DNA of 64,000 nt from G963664935 sp963664935 (GCA_963664935.2 CAXXSE010000007.1:310001-374000); one strand, 5' to 3'; positions 45,972 to 55,506 are shown, counted from the stretch's first letter. Program-made: numbers and translations. The notes: a model not told the origin generated them from the sequence alone.

Positions 45972-47975
45972 ATGAAAAATGCTTTCAAGCTGGCAGCGAC
46001 TATTATGCTGTTGGTGCCTTATTCCGTTTTTGCCATCGAACTTGATCCCATTGTTGTTACCGCTACAAGATCGGAACAACCGGAGATTATAACGCCTACT
46101 TATATTTCCATTATTTCGAGCGATACGATTAAAAACAGTGGCGCTTCATTATTGACCGAAGTTTTACGAAGTCATGGTGGAGTACAGGTGGCCGATACCT
46201 TTGGCGACGGTAACCAATCCATTGTCAGTATGCGGGGTATGGGGGAAACCGGGGTATCCAATGTTTTAATTTTGGTGGACGGCAGGCCTTTGAACAACCC
46301 TGACATTTCCGCGCCGGATCTCAATTCAGTATCGGTAAAAGATATACTGCGCATAGAAATAATGAAGGGCAGCGCAGGGTCATTATTTGGTGATCAGGCG
46401 GTCGGTGGCGTGATAAATATCATTACGCGAACACCGACGGATTTCAACGTGCGTGGCAGGGTCGGTTTTGGCGGTTTCGATCAAACGCTTTATCAAGCAA
46501 GTATTAGTGACGTTTTTGACAATGGCTTCGGCTACCGATTCTCGGTTGAAGAAAATCAAAGCGATGGTTATCGTGACGACAATGATAATGACCGAAGTAA
46601 CTATTTTGGCCGGATCAATTTCGATCATGCGAGTGGCGCCGTATTTGCGGAATATCTTAAGGTCGATAATGTTTTGTCGTCCAGGGCTGCGCTTTCAGGT
46701 TCACAGGTGAATGCCGATCGTCAACAGGCGGCGGGGTTTATCCTTGTCGATTCTGAAACGGAGGTCAAAAGATTGGGGATCGAGCAAGATATTTTCAGCT
46801 ATTTTAAATTGATGACCGAATATACGGACAGGGATTTCGATAATGAGAGCCCTTCCGAAAGCATTACTTTCGGGGTATCGCAAACCGATATAAATCGCCG
46901 AGTCAAAACCTACACGCCTCGGATCCAAGGACACTTTGATACTACTATTGGTCCCATTCTGATAACTGTTGGCGGAGATGTTGAGGAAGAGGAATTCGGT
47001 TTTGGCAATCAGTCCGTTGGGGGATTATTTGGGGATTCCTCCTTTCAAAACGACCAACAAAGAGATCGTTACAGTTATTACTTTCAAGGAACTTTCCCAT
47101 TGGTGGATGGCTTGACTACGACATTGGGTATACGCCATGCACATATAGATGCTGAATTTAGTGGCAGCGCGGAATCGATTTTCGGTCAGTCCAGTTTGGA
47201 TGCGGAATTTGACGATAGCGTTACTGTAAAGGAAATAGGTTTTATGTACCAAGCGAGTGACAACCTGAAAGTTTATATTCGTAGAGATGAAAATTTTCGC
47301 TTTGCCAAAACCGATGAGCTTGCCGATGTCTTCCGAGGATTTACGCCTTTAAAAACACAAGAAGGTACATCCTACGAGTTGGGGATCGAGTGGTGGAATG
47401 ATATGGTGCTTTTATCCGCTTTCATATATCAACTTGAAATTCAGAACGAAATTGGTACCGTGACGGACAATTTTGGATTTGTCAGTAATGTAAATTTTGA
47501 CGATACCCGACGGCGTGGCGTGGATCTGGAAGCCAGGTTGTATATTTTGCCCAATCTATCCTTAACCGGGCAATACAGTTATGTAGACGCGGAATTCATC
47601 GAAGGCCTATTGGATGGTAATGAGCTTCCATTCGTCTCATCGCATCTGTTTAGTTTTTACAGCATATACTCACCTGTTCAGGGATTAAGCCTGTTTGGCG
47701 AGATGGTATACACGGGAAGCCGATATAGCCAGGCTGACATACTCAATGCACAAGGCAAACGAGGGGGATATACGGTATGGAACGCTAATGTTGCTTATAC
47801 CCATGGTGCTTGGACAATTGCCGGACGGGTGAACAATATTACTAACAAAAAATATAGCGAGATCACTACTTTTGCACCTTTTCTACCGGGAAATATCGGA
47901 TTTAGCCCTTCACCGGAACGGAATTTCCTGGTGACATTATCAATCGATCTGGATAGTAAGCTTCAATTGTTTTGA
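45972..47975 (+). CDS. btuB: TonB-dependent vitamin B12 receptor
   Basis: A 667-residue outer-membrane receptor. It has a signal peptide (AATIMLLVPYSVFA), a TonB box (DPIVVTATRSE), a plug domain (VSMRGMGETGVSNVLILVDG, IEIMKGSAGSLFGDQAVGG) and a C-terminal beta-barrel. BtuB is assigned from the cobalamin riboswitch upstream and cobO downstream; other corrinoid or siderophore substrates cannot be excluded. It is regulated by the riboswitch. Confidence 0.88.
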   Translation: MKNAFKLAATIMLLVPYSVFAIELDPIVVTATRSEQPEIITPTYISIISSDTIKNSGASLLTEVLRSHGGVQVADTFGDGNQSIVSMRGMGETGVSNVLILVDGRPLNNPDISAPDLNSVSVKDILRIEIMKGSAGSLFGDQAVGGVINIITRTPTDFNVRGRVGFGGFDQTLYQASISDVFDNGFGYRFSVEENQSDGYRDDNDNDRSNYFGRINFDHASGAVFAEYLKVDNVLSSRAALSGSQVNADRQQAAGFILVDSETEVKRLGIEQDIFSYFKLMTEYTDRDFDNESPSESITFGVSQTDINRRVKTYTPRIQGHFDTTIGPILITVGGDVEEEEFGFGNQSVGGLFGDSSFQNDQQRDRYSYYFQGTFPLVDGLTTTLGIRHAHIDAEFSGSAESIFGQSSLDAEFDDSVTVKEIGFMYQASDNLKVYIRRDENFRFAKTDELADVFRGFTPLKTQEGTSYELGIEWWNDMVLLSAFIYQLEIQNEIGTVTDNFGFVSNVNFDDTRRRGVDLEARLYILPNLSLTGQYSYVDAEFIEGLLDGNELPFVSSHLFSFYSIYSPVQGLSLFGEMVYTGSRYSQADILNAQGKRGGYTVWNANVAYTHGAWTIAGRVNNITNKKYSEITTFAPFLPGNIGFSPSPERNFLVTLSIDLDSKLQLF

Positions 47976-48253
47976 ATGGAGGGGATAAAAAAATAATAAC
48001 TTGAAAAAGAAGGCATCGATTCATCCCGGTTTAGTCTTGAGAGAGGCTGCAATCGTGGCTATTTTACCACCGGAAAAGGATTCGGCGGATTAGCATAATG
48101 GGACCCGCTGTTAATATTGCCGAGGTATATTTCCGGTTTCAATCGCGTTAAGCTATCGAGATGAATGCAATCGATAGGCAATTTGCGCCATTCGCCGAAG
48201 ATAACTAATTCCAGGCTAGGCTCTTTAAGACATTGAATTAGGAGGATAATAAA

Positions 48254-48835
48254 ATGCTAGCATTGACTACTCGTTCCCAATGGATGATCGGCTCCCTGCT
48301 TCTGCTGTTTCTCATAGTAACCCGGGGTCATCATTTCGCAAGCCTGACTCATTTGCCCGACGCCTCCTGGTCTGTTTTTTTTCTTGCTGGCGTCTATTTA
48401 CGTTCGCGGCGAGTTTTGCCCTTGTTGATCATATTGGCCGGAGCGCTTGATTACATGGCCATCTCTTATGGTGGAGTCAGCGATTTTTGCGTCAGTTCCG
48501 CTTATATCCTATTGCTGCCCGCCTATACCTGCCTGTGGCTAGCCGGCTATTGGTATGCCAAGCGCTACAAACCTGAATGGCATACTCTAGTGATATTGAC
48601 GGCTACCATACTCGCGAGCGCGAGTTTGTGCGAGGTTATTTCCAGTGGCGGTTTCTATTTCTTTTCCGGAAGCTTTGAGGCAACAAGTCTGGCGGAATTC
48701 GGTGTGCGGCTCGTGAAGTACTTTCCATTCAATCTTCAATCCATGGCATTTTATGTAGGCATGGCTGTGATCGTGCATTTGGTCTTCACGCTTGTATCCG
48801 ATAGCGTCAAGCAGCATAGGCGCATAATGGAATAG
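48254..48835 (+). CDS. Hypothetical membrane protein in the B12 operon
   Basis: A 193-residue protein with about five to six membrane helices (MIGSLLLLFLIVTRGHHFAS, VFFLAGVYLRSRRVLPLLII, AYILLLPAYTCLWLAGYWYA). Preceded by a strong GGAGG site. It lies between btuB and cobO, with a 4-bp gap to cobO, so it probably moves or handles cobalamin; it resembles small S-component-like membrane proteins but no family is certain. The 278 bp between btuB and this gene hold no confident feature. Confidence 0.65.
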   Translation: MLALTTRSQWMIGSLLLLFLIVTRGHHFASLTHLPDASWSVFFLAGVYLRSRRVLPLLIILAGALDYMAISYGGVSDFCVSSAYILLLPAYTCLWLAGYWYAKRYKPEWHTLVILTATILASASLCEVISSGGFYFFSGSFEATSLAEFGVRLVKYFPFNLQSMAFYVGMAVIVHLVFTLVSDSVKQHRRIME

Positions 48836-48839
48836 AGGG

Positions 48840-49445
48840 GTGAATACGGATGATCGGGAAAAGCGTCACCGCTCGCGCATGCAGCGCTACAAACAGGTGG
48901 TTGACGCCGCGGTTGTTCGTGCGGATCGGGATCAAGGCTTGCTGCTGGTGCTAACCGGCAATGGTAAGGGCAAATCAAGTTCCGCCTTCGGTATGTTGGC
49001 GCGCTCCCTGGGGCATGGGATGAAAGTGGGTGTGGCGCAGTTTATCAAAGGACAATCGGACACCGGAGAGGAAGCTTTTTTTCGTCGCCAACCAGATGTA
49101 GTTTGGCATGTACTGGGTGAGGGCTTCACCTGGGAAACACAAAATCTTGCCCGCGACACCGAAACCGCCCGACGCGGTTGGGCTGTAGTGCAGGGTATGT
49201 TGGCCGATACATCGCTCGATCTTATCGTACTGGACGAACTGACCTACCCGCTGAAATTTGGTTGGCTGGATATGGAGCGCGTATTGGCGGATCTAAAAGC
49301 GCGCCCCGCTATGCAGCATGTAGTTATTACTGGCCGAACCGCGCCCAAAGCCCTCATCGAAGCAGCGGATACAGTCACTGAACTGGCTGATGTCAAACAT
49401 GCTTTTCGAGCCGGGGTTCGGGCGCAATCCGGCATTGACTTGTGA
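48840..49445 (+). CDS. cobO: Cob(I)yrinic acid a,c-diamide adenosyltransferase
   Basis: A 201-residue CobO/BtuR/CobA-type enzyme that attaches the adenosyl group to reduced corrinoids. It has the P-loop LTGNGKGKSSSAFGML, VAQFIKGQ, and LDLIVLDELTYPLKFGWL. A GTG at 48840 follows the preceding stop at 48835 closely, indicating coupling. This completes a salvage path: uptake, inner-membrane passage and adenosylation. Confidence 0.93.
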   Translation: MNTDDREKRHRSRMQRYKQVVDAAVVRADRDQGLLLVLTGNGKGKSSSAFGMLARSLGHGMKVGVAQFIKGQSDTGEEAFFRRQPDVVWHVLGEGFTWETQNLARDTETARRGWAVVQGMLADTSLDLIVLDELTYPLKFGWLDMERVLADLKARPAMQHVVITGRTAPKALIEAADTVTELADVKHAFRAGVRAQSGIDL

Positions 49446-49488
49446 GGCAGTGACCGTACCTTTTCATTTCAGTATCCGCGCCTAAAAG

Positions 49489-50634
49489 TTGAAATTAAAC
49501 CTTCATGGCATTTCAATCCCTAACCGGGCAAGAATCCTCACACTACTGGTATTGCAGGTATTTCCATTTTCCGCGAAGGCTTCCCAGCTAAACGACCTTC
49601 TTTCAATCAATGCAACGCTCAAGGGGATCTACCAATACGGATTCTTCCAAAACAACATCGACGAAACAGGGAAACCAGTTGCTGACAAAGGGCGAGGTAC
49701 TGGAGGTGTGGATCTTGAGTTGGATTTCAAACCAACGGAATTGGATCAATTCTATATCCTGCTCCAGTATTCGGCGGGCAATGGACTTAACGATGTTTGG
49801 GCGGGTGCGTTTACTCCGTTCGGACATCCACTGGAAGACGATGTCAGAGATATCAACGGAAGTGGCCGCGATTACATTCACGAAGCTTGGTATAAACACC
49901 GCTTCGAATTCGATAATAACCGGAACATTGGAGTCACCGGCGGGATCATAGACAGTACCAATTATGTCGACGATAACGAATATGCCAACGATGAGTTGAC
50001 CCAGTTTATAAATGATATGTTTATAAACGACCCGGTGACCAATCTACCTTCGTATGACTGGGGAGGCGCTATCGAAATCGATTCCGGTCAATGGAGATTA
50101 TCCGGCGTAGCGATGTTCTCTAAAACCGGTGATAACGCAAACAAGCATTATCAATACTACGCCACTCAACTTTGCTATAGCTCGGAAAGCATTTTGGGAG
50201 AGGGGCATTACCGTATATTGGCGTACACCACCAACGCGCGCTTTTTAAACCCATCGAGCGATGGTTTCGAAAAACTTCAGGGTATAGGGGGATCGCTCGA
50301 CCAACAATTGGGTGAAACCCAAGGTATTTTCGTTCGCGCCTATTTGCAAGATGAAGATGCCGCGCTTGACTACCAATGGGATCTGAGCGGAGGTTTGAAC
50401 GTTTCGGGTAACCTGTGGGGTCGCGCCATTGACGAATTTGCCATCGGGTACGGCTATCTCAAAGGCGGTAACGGCGATATTCGTTCGACTCGGGTTTTTG
50501 AAACGTATTTCAAATTTCAACTCAATAGCTTTGCAAATTTAACTGTCGACCTACAATACATTAAAGATAAATTGAAAAGCGCCAAAGATCGCAAGGCATG
50601 GATTCCTGGTGTTCGGTTTATTGCTGAATTTTGA
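49489..50634 (+). CDS. Outer-membrane porin-like protein (OprB-type)
   Basis: A 381-residue exported protein with a signal peptide (ILTLLVLQVFPFSAKA). Repeated amphipathic strands follow, and it ends in aromatic VRFIAEF, typical of beta-barrels. Features such as GTGGVDLELDFKPTELDQFYI and IHEAWYKHRF resemble carbohydrate-selective OprB porins. The start is a TTG at 49489. It lies 43 bp after cobO but could have its own promoter. The substrate is unknown. Confidence 0.6.
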   Translation: MKLNLHGISIPNRARILTLLVLQVFPFSAKASQLNDLLSINATLKGIYQYGFFQNNIDETGKPVADKGRGTGGVDLELDFKPTELDQFYILLQYSAGNGLNDVWAGAFTPFGHPLEDDVRDINGSGRDYIHEAWYKHRFEFDNNRNIGVTGGIIDSTNYVDDNEYANDELTQFINDMFINDPVTNLPSYDWGGAIEIDSGQWRLSGVAMFSKTGDNANKHYQYYATQLCYSSESILGEGHYRILAYTTNARFLNPSSDGFEKLQGIGGSLDQQLGETQGIFVRAYLQDEDAALDYQWDLSGGLNVSGNLWGRAIDEFAIGYGYLKGGNGDIRSTRVFETYFKFQLNSFANLTVDLQYIKDKLKSAKDRKAWIPGVRFIAEF

Positions 50635-50643
50635 GATTGTTGG

Positions 50644-50973
50644 ATGGTTGATGACCTGATGCTGTTTGCAATATTAGTATTCACCTTGTTCTACTGGTGG
50701 AGCGCTACAGGGATAAAGGAAGTCGCATTGGCGGCAACGAAACTTCATTGCCAAAAGATGGATGTACAATTATTGGACGACTGCATCGCTCTTAATCGTC
50801 TTTGGTTTAAACGAGATGAAATAGGAAAGAATCGAGTATGGCGCTCATATCGATTTGAATTTACCGTAACCGGAGAAAGTCGTTACGACGGGCGAATAAT
50901 TCTTTTGGGATCTAAAATTCTTTCAATTCAGTTGGGTCCGTATCGAATTAAAAGGGATTTTTATCACAACTGA
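50644..50973 (+). CDS. DUF3301 domain-containing protein
   Basis: A 109-residue protein of the gammaproteobacterial DUF3301 family. A single N-terminal membrane helix (LMLFAILVFTLFYWWS) is followed by a small soluble domain with CQKMDVQLLDDCIALNRLWF and WRSYRFEFTVTGESRYDG. Function unknown; in many genomes it adjoins c4-type cytochrome or dsbA genes, as here (dsbA is convergent, 70 bp away). Confidence 0.85.
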   Translation: MVDDLMLFAILVFTLFYWWSATGIKEVALAATKLHCQKMDVQLLDDCIALNRLWFKRDEIGKNRVWRSYRFEFTVTGESRYDGRIILLGSKILSIQLGPYRIKRDFYHN

Positions 50974-51044
50974 TTGTCTAACCAATTCAACATACAACAT
51001 ACCGATATAGCTGAGATTTAGGGGTATTCATCAAGATTTTTTCT

Positions 51045-51686
51045 TTATCGCAAAGTACTTTCTTTTACAATCAAAAAATTTGTGACCTTTAGCGCCTCAC
51101 CTAAACTTTTTGCTATGGCGCCACCAGTTCGGTATTTTCCATTGACGATAATGGCAGGAACCCCAGTTATCCCATAGCGAGCGCCCATTGAGGTGGCTTG
51201 GCGCATCCTCGTATCAACGATAAAAGAATTAAAAGCCTGGTCAAATTCAGTTTTTGAAACTCCGTGTTTGGCAAAGAATTCGGCTAATTCGCCCACGCTT
51301 TCCAGTTTTTGTTTTTTGTTTTGGATAGTGTCGAAAAGATCCGCATGGACTTTGTCGACAATGTCTAGGGCTTCGGCGGTAAAATAAGCTTTCGCATGCA
51401 TCGACCAGCGCGGTCCGAAAATGGCGGGTTGCCGGATAAACCGCACATTGTCCGGAAGCTGTCGTAGCCATTTACTTATGTATGGTTCAAATCGATAACA
51501 GTGCGGGCATCCATACCAAAAAAACTCGATGACTTCAATTATGTCGGGGTCTTGTGTCGGCTGGGCAGGTTGAACCAGCTCGTATCCTTTTCCTTCACTA
51601 TATTTGGGGGGATTATTCTCCGCCCAAACACCGCCAGCCCACAATACATTCAACACTAAATTCAGTGATAGTATTGTTTTTAACAT
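51045..51686 (-). CDS. dsbA: Thiol:disulfide interchange protein DsbA
   Basis: A 213-residue periplasmic oxidase that introduces disulfide bonds. It has a signal peptide (LNLVLNVLWAGGVWA), the active site C60-PH-C63 in FFWYGCPHCYRFEP and the cis-proline loop TGVPAIIV. The helical insert is present. It follows the cytochrome c4 gene, a conserved gamma order, though a 120-bp MITE now lies between them. Confidence 0.93.
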   Translation of the reverse strand: MLKTILSLNLVLNVLWAGGVWAENNPPKYSEGKGYELVQPAQPTQDPDIIEVIEFFWYGCPHCYRFEPYISKWLRQLPDNVRFIRQPAIFGPRWSMHAKAYFTAEALDIVDKVHADLFDTIQNKKQKLESVGELAEFFAKHGVSKTEFDQAFNSFIVDTRMRQATSMGARYGITGVPAIIVNGKYRTGGAIAKSLGEALKVTNFLIVKESTLR

Positions 51687-51745
51687 ATTTAACTCCCAAT
51701 GTTATTGAGTTGATCAAGTTTTCCTAGCGGAATTACAAAGCCTAT

Positions 51746-51865
51746 GTAGCTGTTCAGATTGAACCTGATTAGCTTCAGAACAAGGCGAAAGGGCGCAGTT
51801 TACAGGTGTAAATGAGCATTTTCAACGCAGTTATGGAGCTCGTCAGGGGTGAGCTGAATAGTTAC
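51746..51865. repeat. MITE-like element, family b, copy 2
   Basis: Ends GTAGCTGTTCAG and CTGAATAGTTAC, interior TTTACAGGTGTAAATGA, matching 15928-16048. It lies about 10 bp after the cytochrome c4 stop codon. Confidence 0.8.
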
Positions 51866-51874
51866 AATTGTATA

Positions 51875-52522
51875 TTAGCGTATTGATGAAATATAAGCGG
51901 ACACGGCATTAATCTCTTCCCGGGTCATCTTTTTGGCAATCATTTGCATCATAGTAGAGATGTCGTTATTTCGCTCACCGGATTTAAAATCCACCAATGA
52001 TTTGGCCACGTATATAGCATATTGTCCCGTAAGCACTGGAAACCCCGCAGGCTCGTTGCCCATTCCAGTTGGGCCATGGCAGGCAATACATGCCGCAATT
52101 CCCGTGTTCGAATTGCCCCCCCGATAAAGCGCCTCCCCCTTTTCTATCAACTCCCGAGTGACTGGAATTTCTTCATCTTCATCAAGGTATTGCTCATCAT
52201 CACTGGTAAACTGTGGTTTTTGTTTGACATAATAGGCGCTAATATCTTTAATGTCCTGTTCGTTCAAACCGCTTGCCATAGCCTCCATCATTTCATCTGA
52301 GCGGGTTTTGGATTTGAATGCGTTCAATTGGCTAACGAGATACCGGATATGCTGACCAGCAAGGCGTGGAAACATTGGGCCGACGCTATTACCTTTATTA
52401 CCATGACAGCTGGCGCAAGCAGCCGCTTTTTGTTTTCCAAGTTCGGCATTGCCCGCCGCGAATGAAAACCCCGTTAAACTGGCGAGGATTGTAAAAAACA
52501 AAACTCTCAATTTCATCAGCAT
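51875..52522 (-). CDS. Cytochrome c4 (dihaem c-type cytochrome)
   Basis: About 215 residues. A signal peptide (VLFFTILASLTGFSFA) is followed by two homologous cytochrome c domains. The haem motifs are CASCH near the N-terminus and CIACH in the second half, with methionine ligands likely in GPMFPRLAGQ-like loops. Cytochrome c4 delivers electrons to terminal oxidases in the periplasm. The start at 52522 is preferred because GGGAG lies 9 nt upstream. Divergent from engB, as in Pseudomonas. Confidence 0.9.
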   Translation of the reverse strand: MLMKLRVLFFTILASLTGFSFAAGNAELGKQKAAACASCHGNKGNSVGPMFPRLAGQHIRYLVSQLNAFKSKTRSDEMMEAMASGLNEQDIKDISAYYVKQKPQFTSDDEQYLDEDEEIPVTRELIEKGEALYRGGNSNTGIAACIACHGPTGMGNEPAGFPVLTGQYAIYVAKSLVDFKSGERNNDISTMMQMIAKKMTREEINAVSAYISSIR

Positions 52523-52596
52523 ATGTTGTAGCTCCCAGTAAAAAATATTCGTATGGTTCAATACTACCGTAATTTATTTCACAGTGCGAGAATACA

Positions 52597-53196
52597 GTGA
52601 ATTCCTTATACCAACAGGCAAACTTTCTTACCAGTGTTCCCCGGTTGGCAATAGCACCGCCTGACAGTGGATGGGAGGTCGCGTTCGCTGGGCGTTCGAA
52701 CGCTGGAAAATCCAGTGCGATTAATGCTATTACTTCTCAAAAAGGATTGGCAAAAACGAGCAAAACGCCCGGCAGAACGCAACAACTGGTTTTTTTTAAG
52801 CTTGATGATGACCGGAGACTGGTTGATTTGCCCGGTTATGGTTACGCCAAGGCTCCCGCCAGCGTGATAAAAACATGGCGGAAAACAACGGAAAATTATC
52901 TAACTAGCAGGAAATCGTTGTGTGGCATTTTTTTGCTGGTCGATATCCGCCGCGCTCTTACCGATTTTGATTTTCAAATGATCGATTTTTGTGAATTCGG
53001 CCAGATTCCGTTGCATATTGCACTCGCCAAAGCGGATAAGTTCAAAAGAGGACGAGCGCGGGGTATATTCACGGATGTTCAAAAACAGTTAGAAAAACTC
53101 CGCACTCCATGGTCTCTACAGCTTTTTTCCGCGGTAGACCGTGTGGGAATCGAAATCGCACACCGTGCACTGGACAGTTGGCTGGAAATCGATTGA
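52597..53196 (+). CDS. engB: Ribosome biogenesis GTPase EngB (YihA/YsxC)
   Basis: A 199-residue GTPase needed for large-subunit assembly. G1 is GRSNAGKSSAINAI, G3 is DLPGYGYAKA and G4 is ALAKADK, with G2-like KTPGRTQQLVFF. Length is standard. Transcribed divergently from the cytochrome c4 gene with a 74-bp gap. Confidence 0.94.
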   Translation: MNSLYQQANFLTSVPRLAIAPPDSGWEVAFAGRSNAGKSSAINAITSQKGLAKTSKTPGRTQQLVFFKLDDDRRLVDLPGYGYAKAPASVIKTWRKTTENYLTSRKSLCGIFLLVDIRRALTDFDFQMIDFCEFGQIPLHIALAKADKFKRGRARGIFTDVQKQLEKLRTPWSLQLFSAVDRVGIEIAHRALDSWLEID

Positions 53197-53223
53197 CAAT
53201 GGAGTATTTGTTAGAAGAAAAAA

Positions 53224-53282
53224 CTCCGGAGCAAAAGGGGGAACGCTCCGGAGCCTTTCAGTCCCGGCTTGGGGATGCCGGG
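53224..53282 (+). other. Two tandem hairpins of unknown type downstream of engB
   Basis: CTCCGGAGC/GCTCCGGAG (53224-53253) forms a perfect 9-bp stem, followed by CCCGGC/GCCGGG (53263-53282). There is no T-run. About 20 bp later AGGGAGGAA precedes ATG 53310 and GTG 53314. The GTG opens a 60-codon frame (to 53496) of unknown nature. The layout resembles a structured leader or attenuator. Confidence 0.4.
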
Positions 53283-53486
53283 TATTTAGCCAACTCATAA
53301 AGGGAGGAAATGAGTGGCCAGCGCCGTTCCCGACGCTTATCATGTAAGACCTGAGTGGTTAACAAAAGTTCACATCTTATTTGAACAAACCCCTGTGAAA
53401 CTATCTTCCATTTATGCGAACTTGGATCCCATCTTTGAGTTACTCAATACATCAACAAAAAGTTTAATGACCCTTGGAACGGGGGG

Positions 53487-53996
53487 TTATTTTTGAATGA
53501 GGTTAAGCGTCTTAATCGGTATCTTTGGGGTATCTTCATTTAAGAGAACGTGTGTCGTATCATCGAGAACAACACTTAAAAATCGCGCCAATTTCTTCCG
53601 ACCCAAACTTTGGGTGTGGATATCCGAGTTACGCCACATCGAATCAATCAACCCCTTGGCATGTTGATGTATTAGCAACGCAAACGCCTTTGGCATATCC
53701 GGAAATGTTTCTGTAATCTGCACTTTCATCTCGTCAATTTTGTCGAGAAATTCTTTATAGTCCACTGTGATTCGGGCTTCTCGTTCCTCGGCGCGGTTAA
53801 TTTCTTCGGCGAACTTTATTTTTAACAATTGAAGCTCGTGCGCCATTTCCGCTTCGTAAATCGCCTTTTGCCCACGCAGTTCGGCAATCGCTTTGAGTCT
53901 CGCTTTTTGCTGTTCCGTATCAACGCCATCAACTGTATCCATAAAATCTAGAAGCCAGTTGGGAAACTTTATTGGCATCGACATTTTCGGCTCCAA
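53487..53996 (-). CDS. Hypothetical coiled-coil protein
   Basis: A 169-residue soluble protein, not recognised. Residues 25-100 are highly charged and helical (LRGQKAIYEAEMAHELQLLK, FAEEINRAEEREARI), forming a likely coiled coil. The C-terminal part is a mixed domain. It lies 11 bp after the small membrane protein gene and is surely co-transcribed with it. The start could also be the second methionine (MSMPIKF). Confidence 0.6.
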   Translation of the reverse strand: MEPKMSMPIKFPNWLLDFMDTVDGVDTEQQKARLKAIAELRGQKAIYEAEMAHELQLLKIKFAEEINRAEEREARITVDYKEFLDKIDEMKVQITETFPDMPKAFALLIHQHAKGLIDSMWRNSDIHTQSLGRKKLARFLSVVLDDTTHVLLNEDTPKIPIKTLNLIQK

Positions 53997-54007
53997 ATAA
54001 TATCGGC

Positions 54008-54484
54008 TTAGCTATTGCGTCCGTTTAGGACGTCACTAAGTAAAGCTGGTTCCACTTTTACAACAATTTCGTAGAGGCGTAACATTTTCTCAAAATCAAG
54101 GTTTTTTTTACATTCCCGAAGCATCAATCTTATTCGGACCAGGATAGTAATTGGAATCTCTTCTTTCCGATCATCCAGAGTTAATTGGATGATTTCTAGT
54201 AGATCAGCCATATTACGCCTATCCTTGTCATCCGAAATCCGTTTTCTCATACGATGCCCACGACACGCTATCGCGGTCAATCGGGATTTCTGGGATTTTA
54301 GCAATCGATAAAACCTGCCCTGTACTGTATACAACCAAAACCCAATTGCTAGTACATAACCGAGGATAACCAGTGCTAAAGCCACCCAACTTACTGGAAG
54401 CGCCACCATCGCCAATGGAACGACGCTACAAATCGCGATGAGCTTAAAACAGAAAACGCCGATTTCACATACGATACTAAGCAT
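54008..54484 (-). CDS. Hypothetical two-helix membrane protein
   Basis: A 158-residue protein with two N-terminal membrane helices (LIAICSVVPLAMVALPVSWV and LVILGYVLAIGFWLYTVQG). A basic stretch and a helical cytoplasmic domain follow (MADLLEIIQLTLDDRKEEIP). Not recognised. It forms a two-gene unit with the coiled-coil protein downstream, suggesting a membrane-tethered complex; this is inference only. Confidence 0.6.
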   Translation of the reverse strand: MLSIVCEIGVFCFKLIAICSVVPLAMVALPVSWVALALVILGYVLAIGFWLYTVQGRFYRLLKSQKSRLTAIACRGHRMRKRISDDKDRRNMADLLEIIQLTLDDRKEEIPITILVRIRLMLRECKKNLDFEKMLRLYEIVVKVEPALLSDVLNGRNS

Positions 54485-54699
54485 TTATTACCGATTAGCT
54501 GCGCGAACGGAAACCCCCCTTAGCAGACCGATCTATTCCCCTACAGGTTCCCTAAATAAGGGTCGATTGGCAATAATCTTACGATGCCGTGGTGGTCAAG
54601 TATTATCATAACACGATATCCTAGTTTGAGGTTGTCATAAGGCGGGGTTGCTAAACATGACTTTCTTTCGGTCATGCCCTTGCCATCTACCATTCCCAT

Positions 54700-54731
54700 A
54701 AAAAAACCCCTAATCCGAGTCGAATTAGGGG
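54700..54731 (-). terminator. Rho-independent terminator of the rrn operon
   Basis: On the minus strand CCCCTAATTCG and CGGATTAGGGG form an 11-bp stem with a 3-nt loop, followed by seven T. It lies about 10 bp after the 5S gene. Confidence 0.9.
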
Positions 54732-54741
54732 TGGAATAAAA

Positions 54742-54857
54742 GCCTGGCAGTGTCCTACTTTCACATGGATAAATCCACACTATCATCGGCGCTAAACGGT
54801 TTCACTTCCGAGGTCGAGATGGAATCGGGTGGTTCACGCTCGCTATGGCCACCAGGC
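54742..54857 (-). rRNA. rrf: 5S ribosomal RNA
   Basis: About 116 nt with complementary ends GCCTGG and CCAGGC and the conserved CGAACTC-region equivalent (GAACCACCCGATTCCATCTC) read on the minus strand. It follows 23S in the operon and is followed by a terminator. Confidence 0.93.
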
Positions 54858-55141
54858 AAACTGGTCACAAGGGTTTAGTCCGTTGCCTAAACGCCTCTTT
54901 GCTTCTTTGAAAATCTGTACACACGCAACATCATATCGCTGACCCTCAGGTTCGTACTCATCCGCGATAAAAATTGTATCGCGACACAAACCACTTGGGT
55001 GTTATATGGTCAAGCCTCACGGGCAATTAGTATCGGTTAGCTTCACGCATTACTGCGCGTCCACACCCGACCTATCAACCTTGTCGTCTTCAAGGGCCCT
55101 TCAGGGATCTCGCAGGATCCAGTGAGACCTCATCTTGGGAG

Positions 55142-55177
<36 letters not shown>

Positions 55178-55294
55178 TCCGAACATAGCTACCCGGCAAT
55201 GCCACTGGCGTGACAACCGGAACACCAGAGGTTCGTCCACTCCGGTCCTCTCGTACTAGGAGCAGCTTCCCTCAAGTCTCAAACGCCCACGGCA

Positions 55295-55376
<82 letters not shown>

Positions 55377-55378
55377 AG

Positions 55379-55421
<43 letters not shown>

Positions 55422-55450
55422 ACCGCCGTCGATATGAACTCTTGGGCGGT

Positions 55451-55506
<56 letters not shown>

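Noticed and set aside
48041..48217. Minus-strand reading frame between btuB and the membrane protein gene
   Set aside because: It reads plausibly (IYLGNINSGSHYANPP) but lacks a start and any family match; it could be an eroded gene and was not called.
54541..54699. 52-codon frame just after the rrn terminator (starts MGMVDGKGMTERKS)
   Set aside because: The ATG directly follows the terminator T-run with no ribosome-binding site, and the protein is not recognised.
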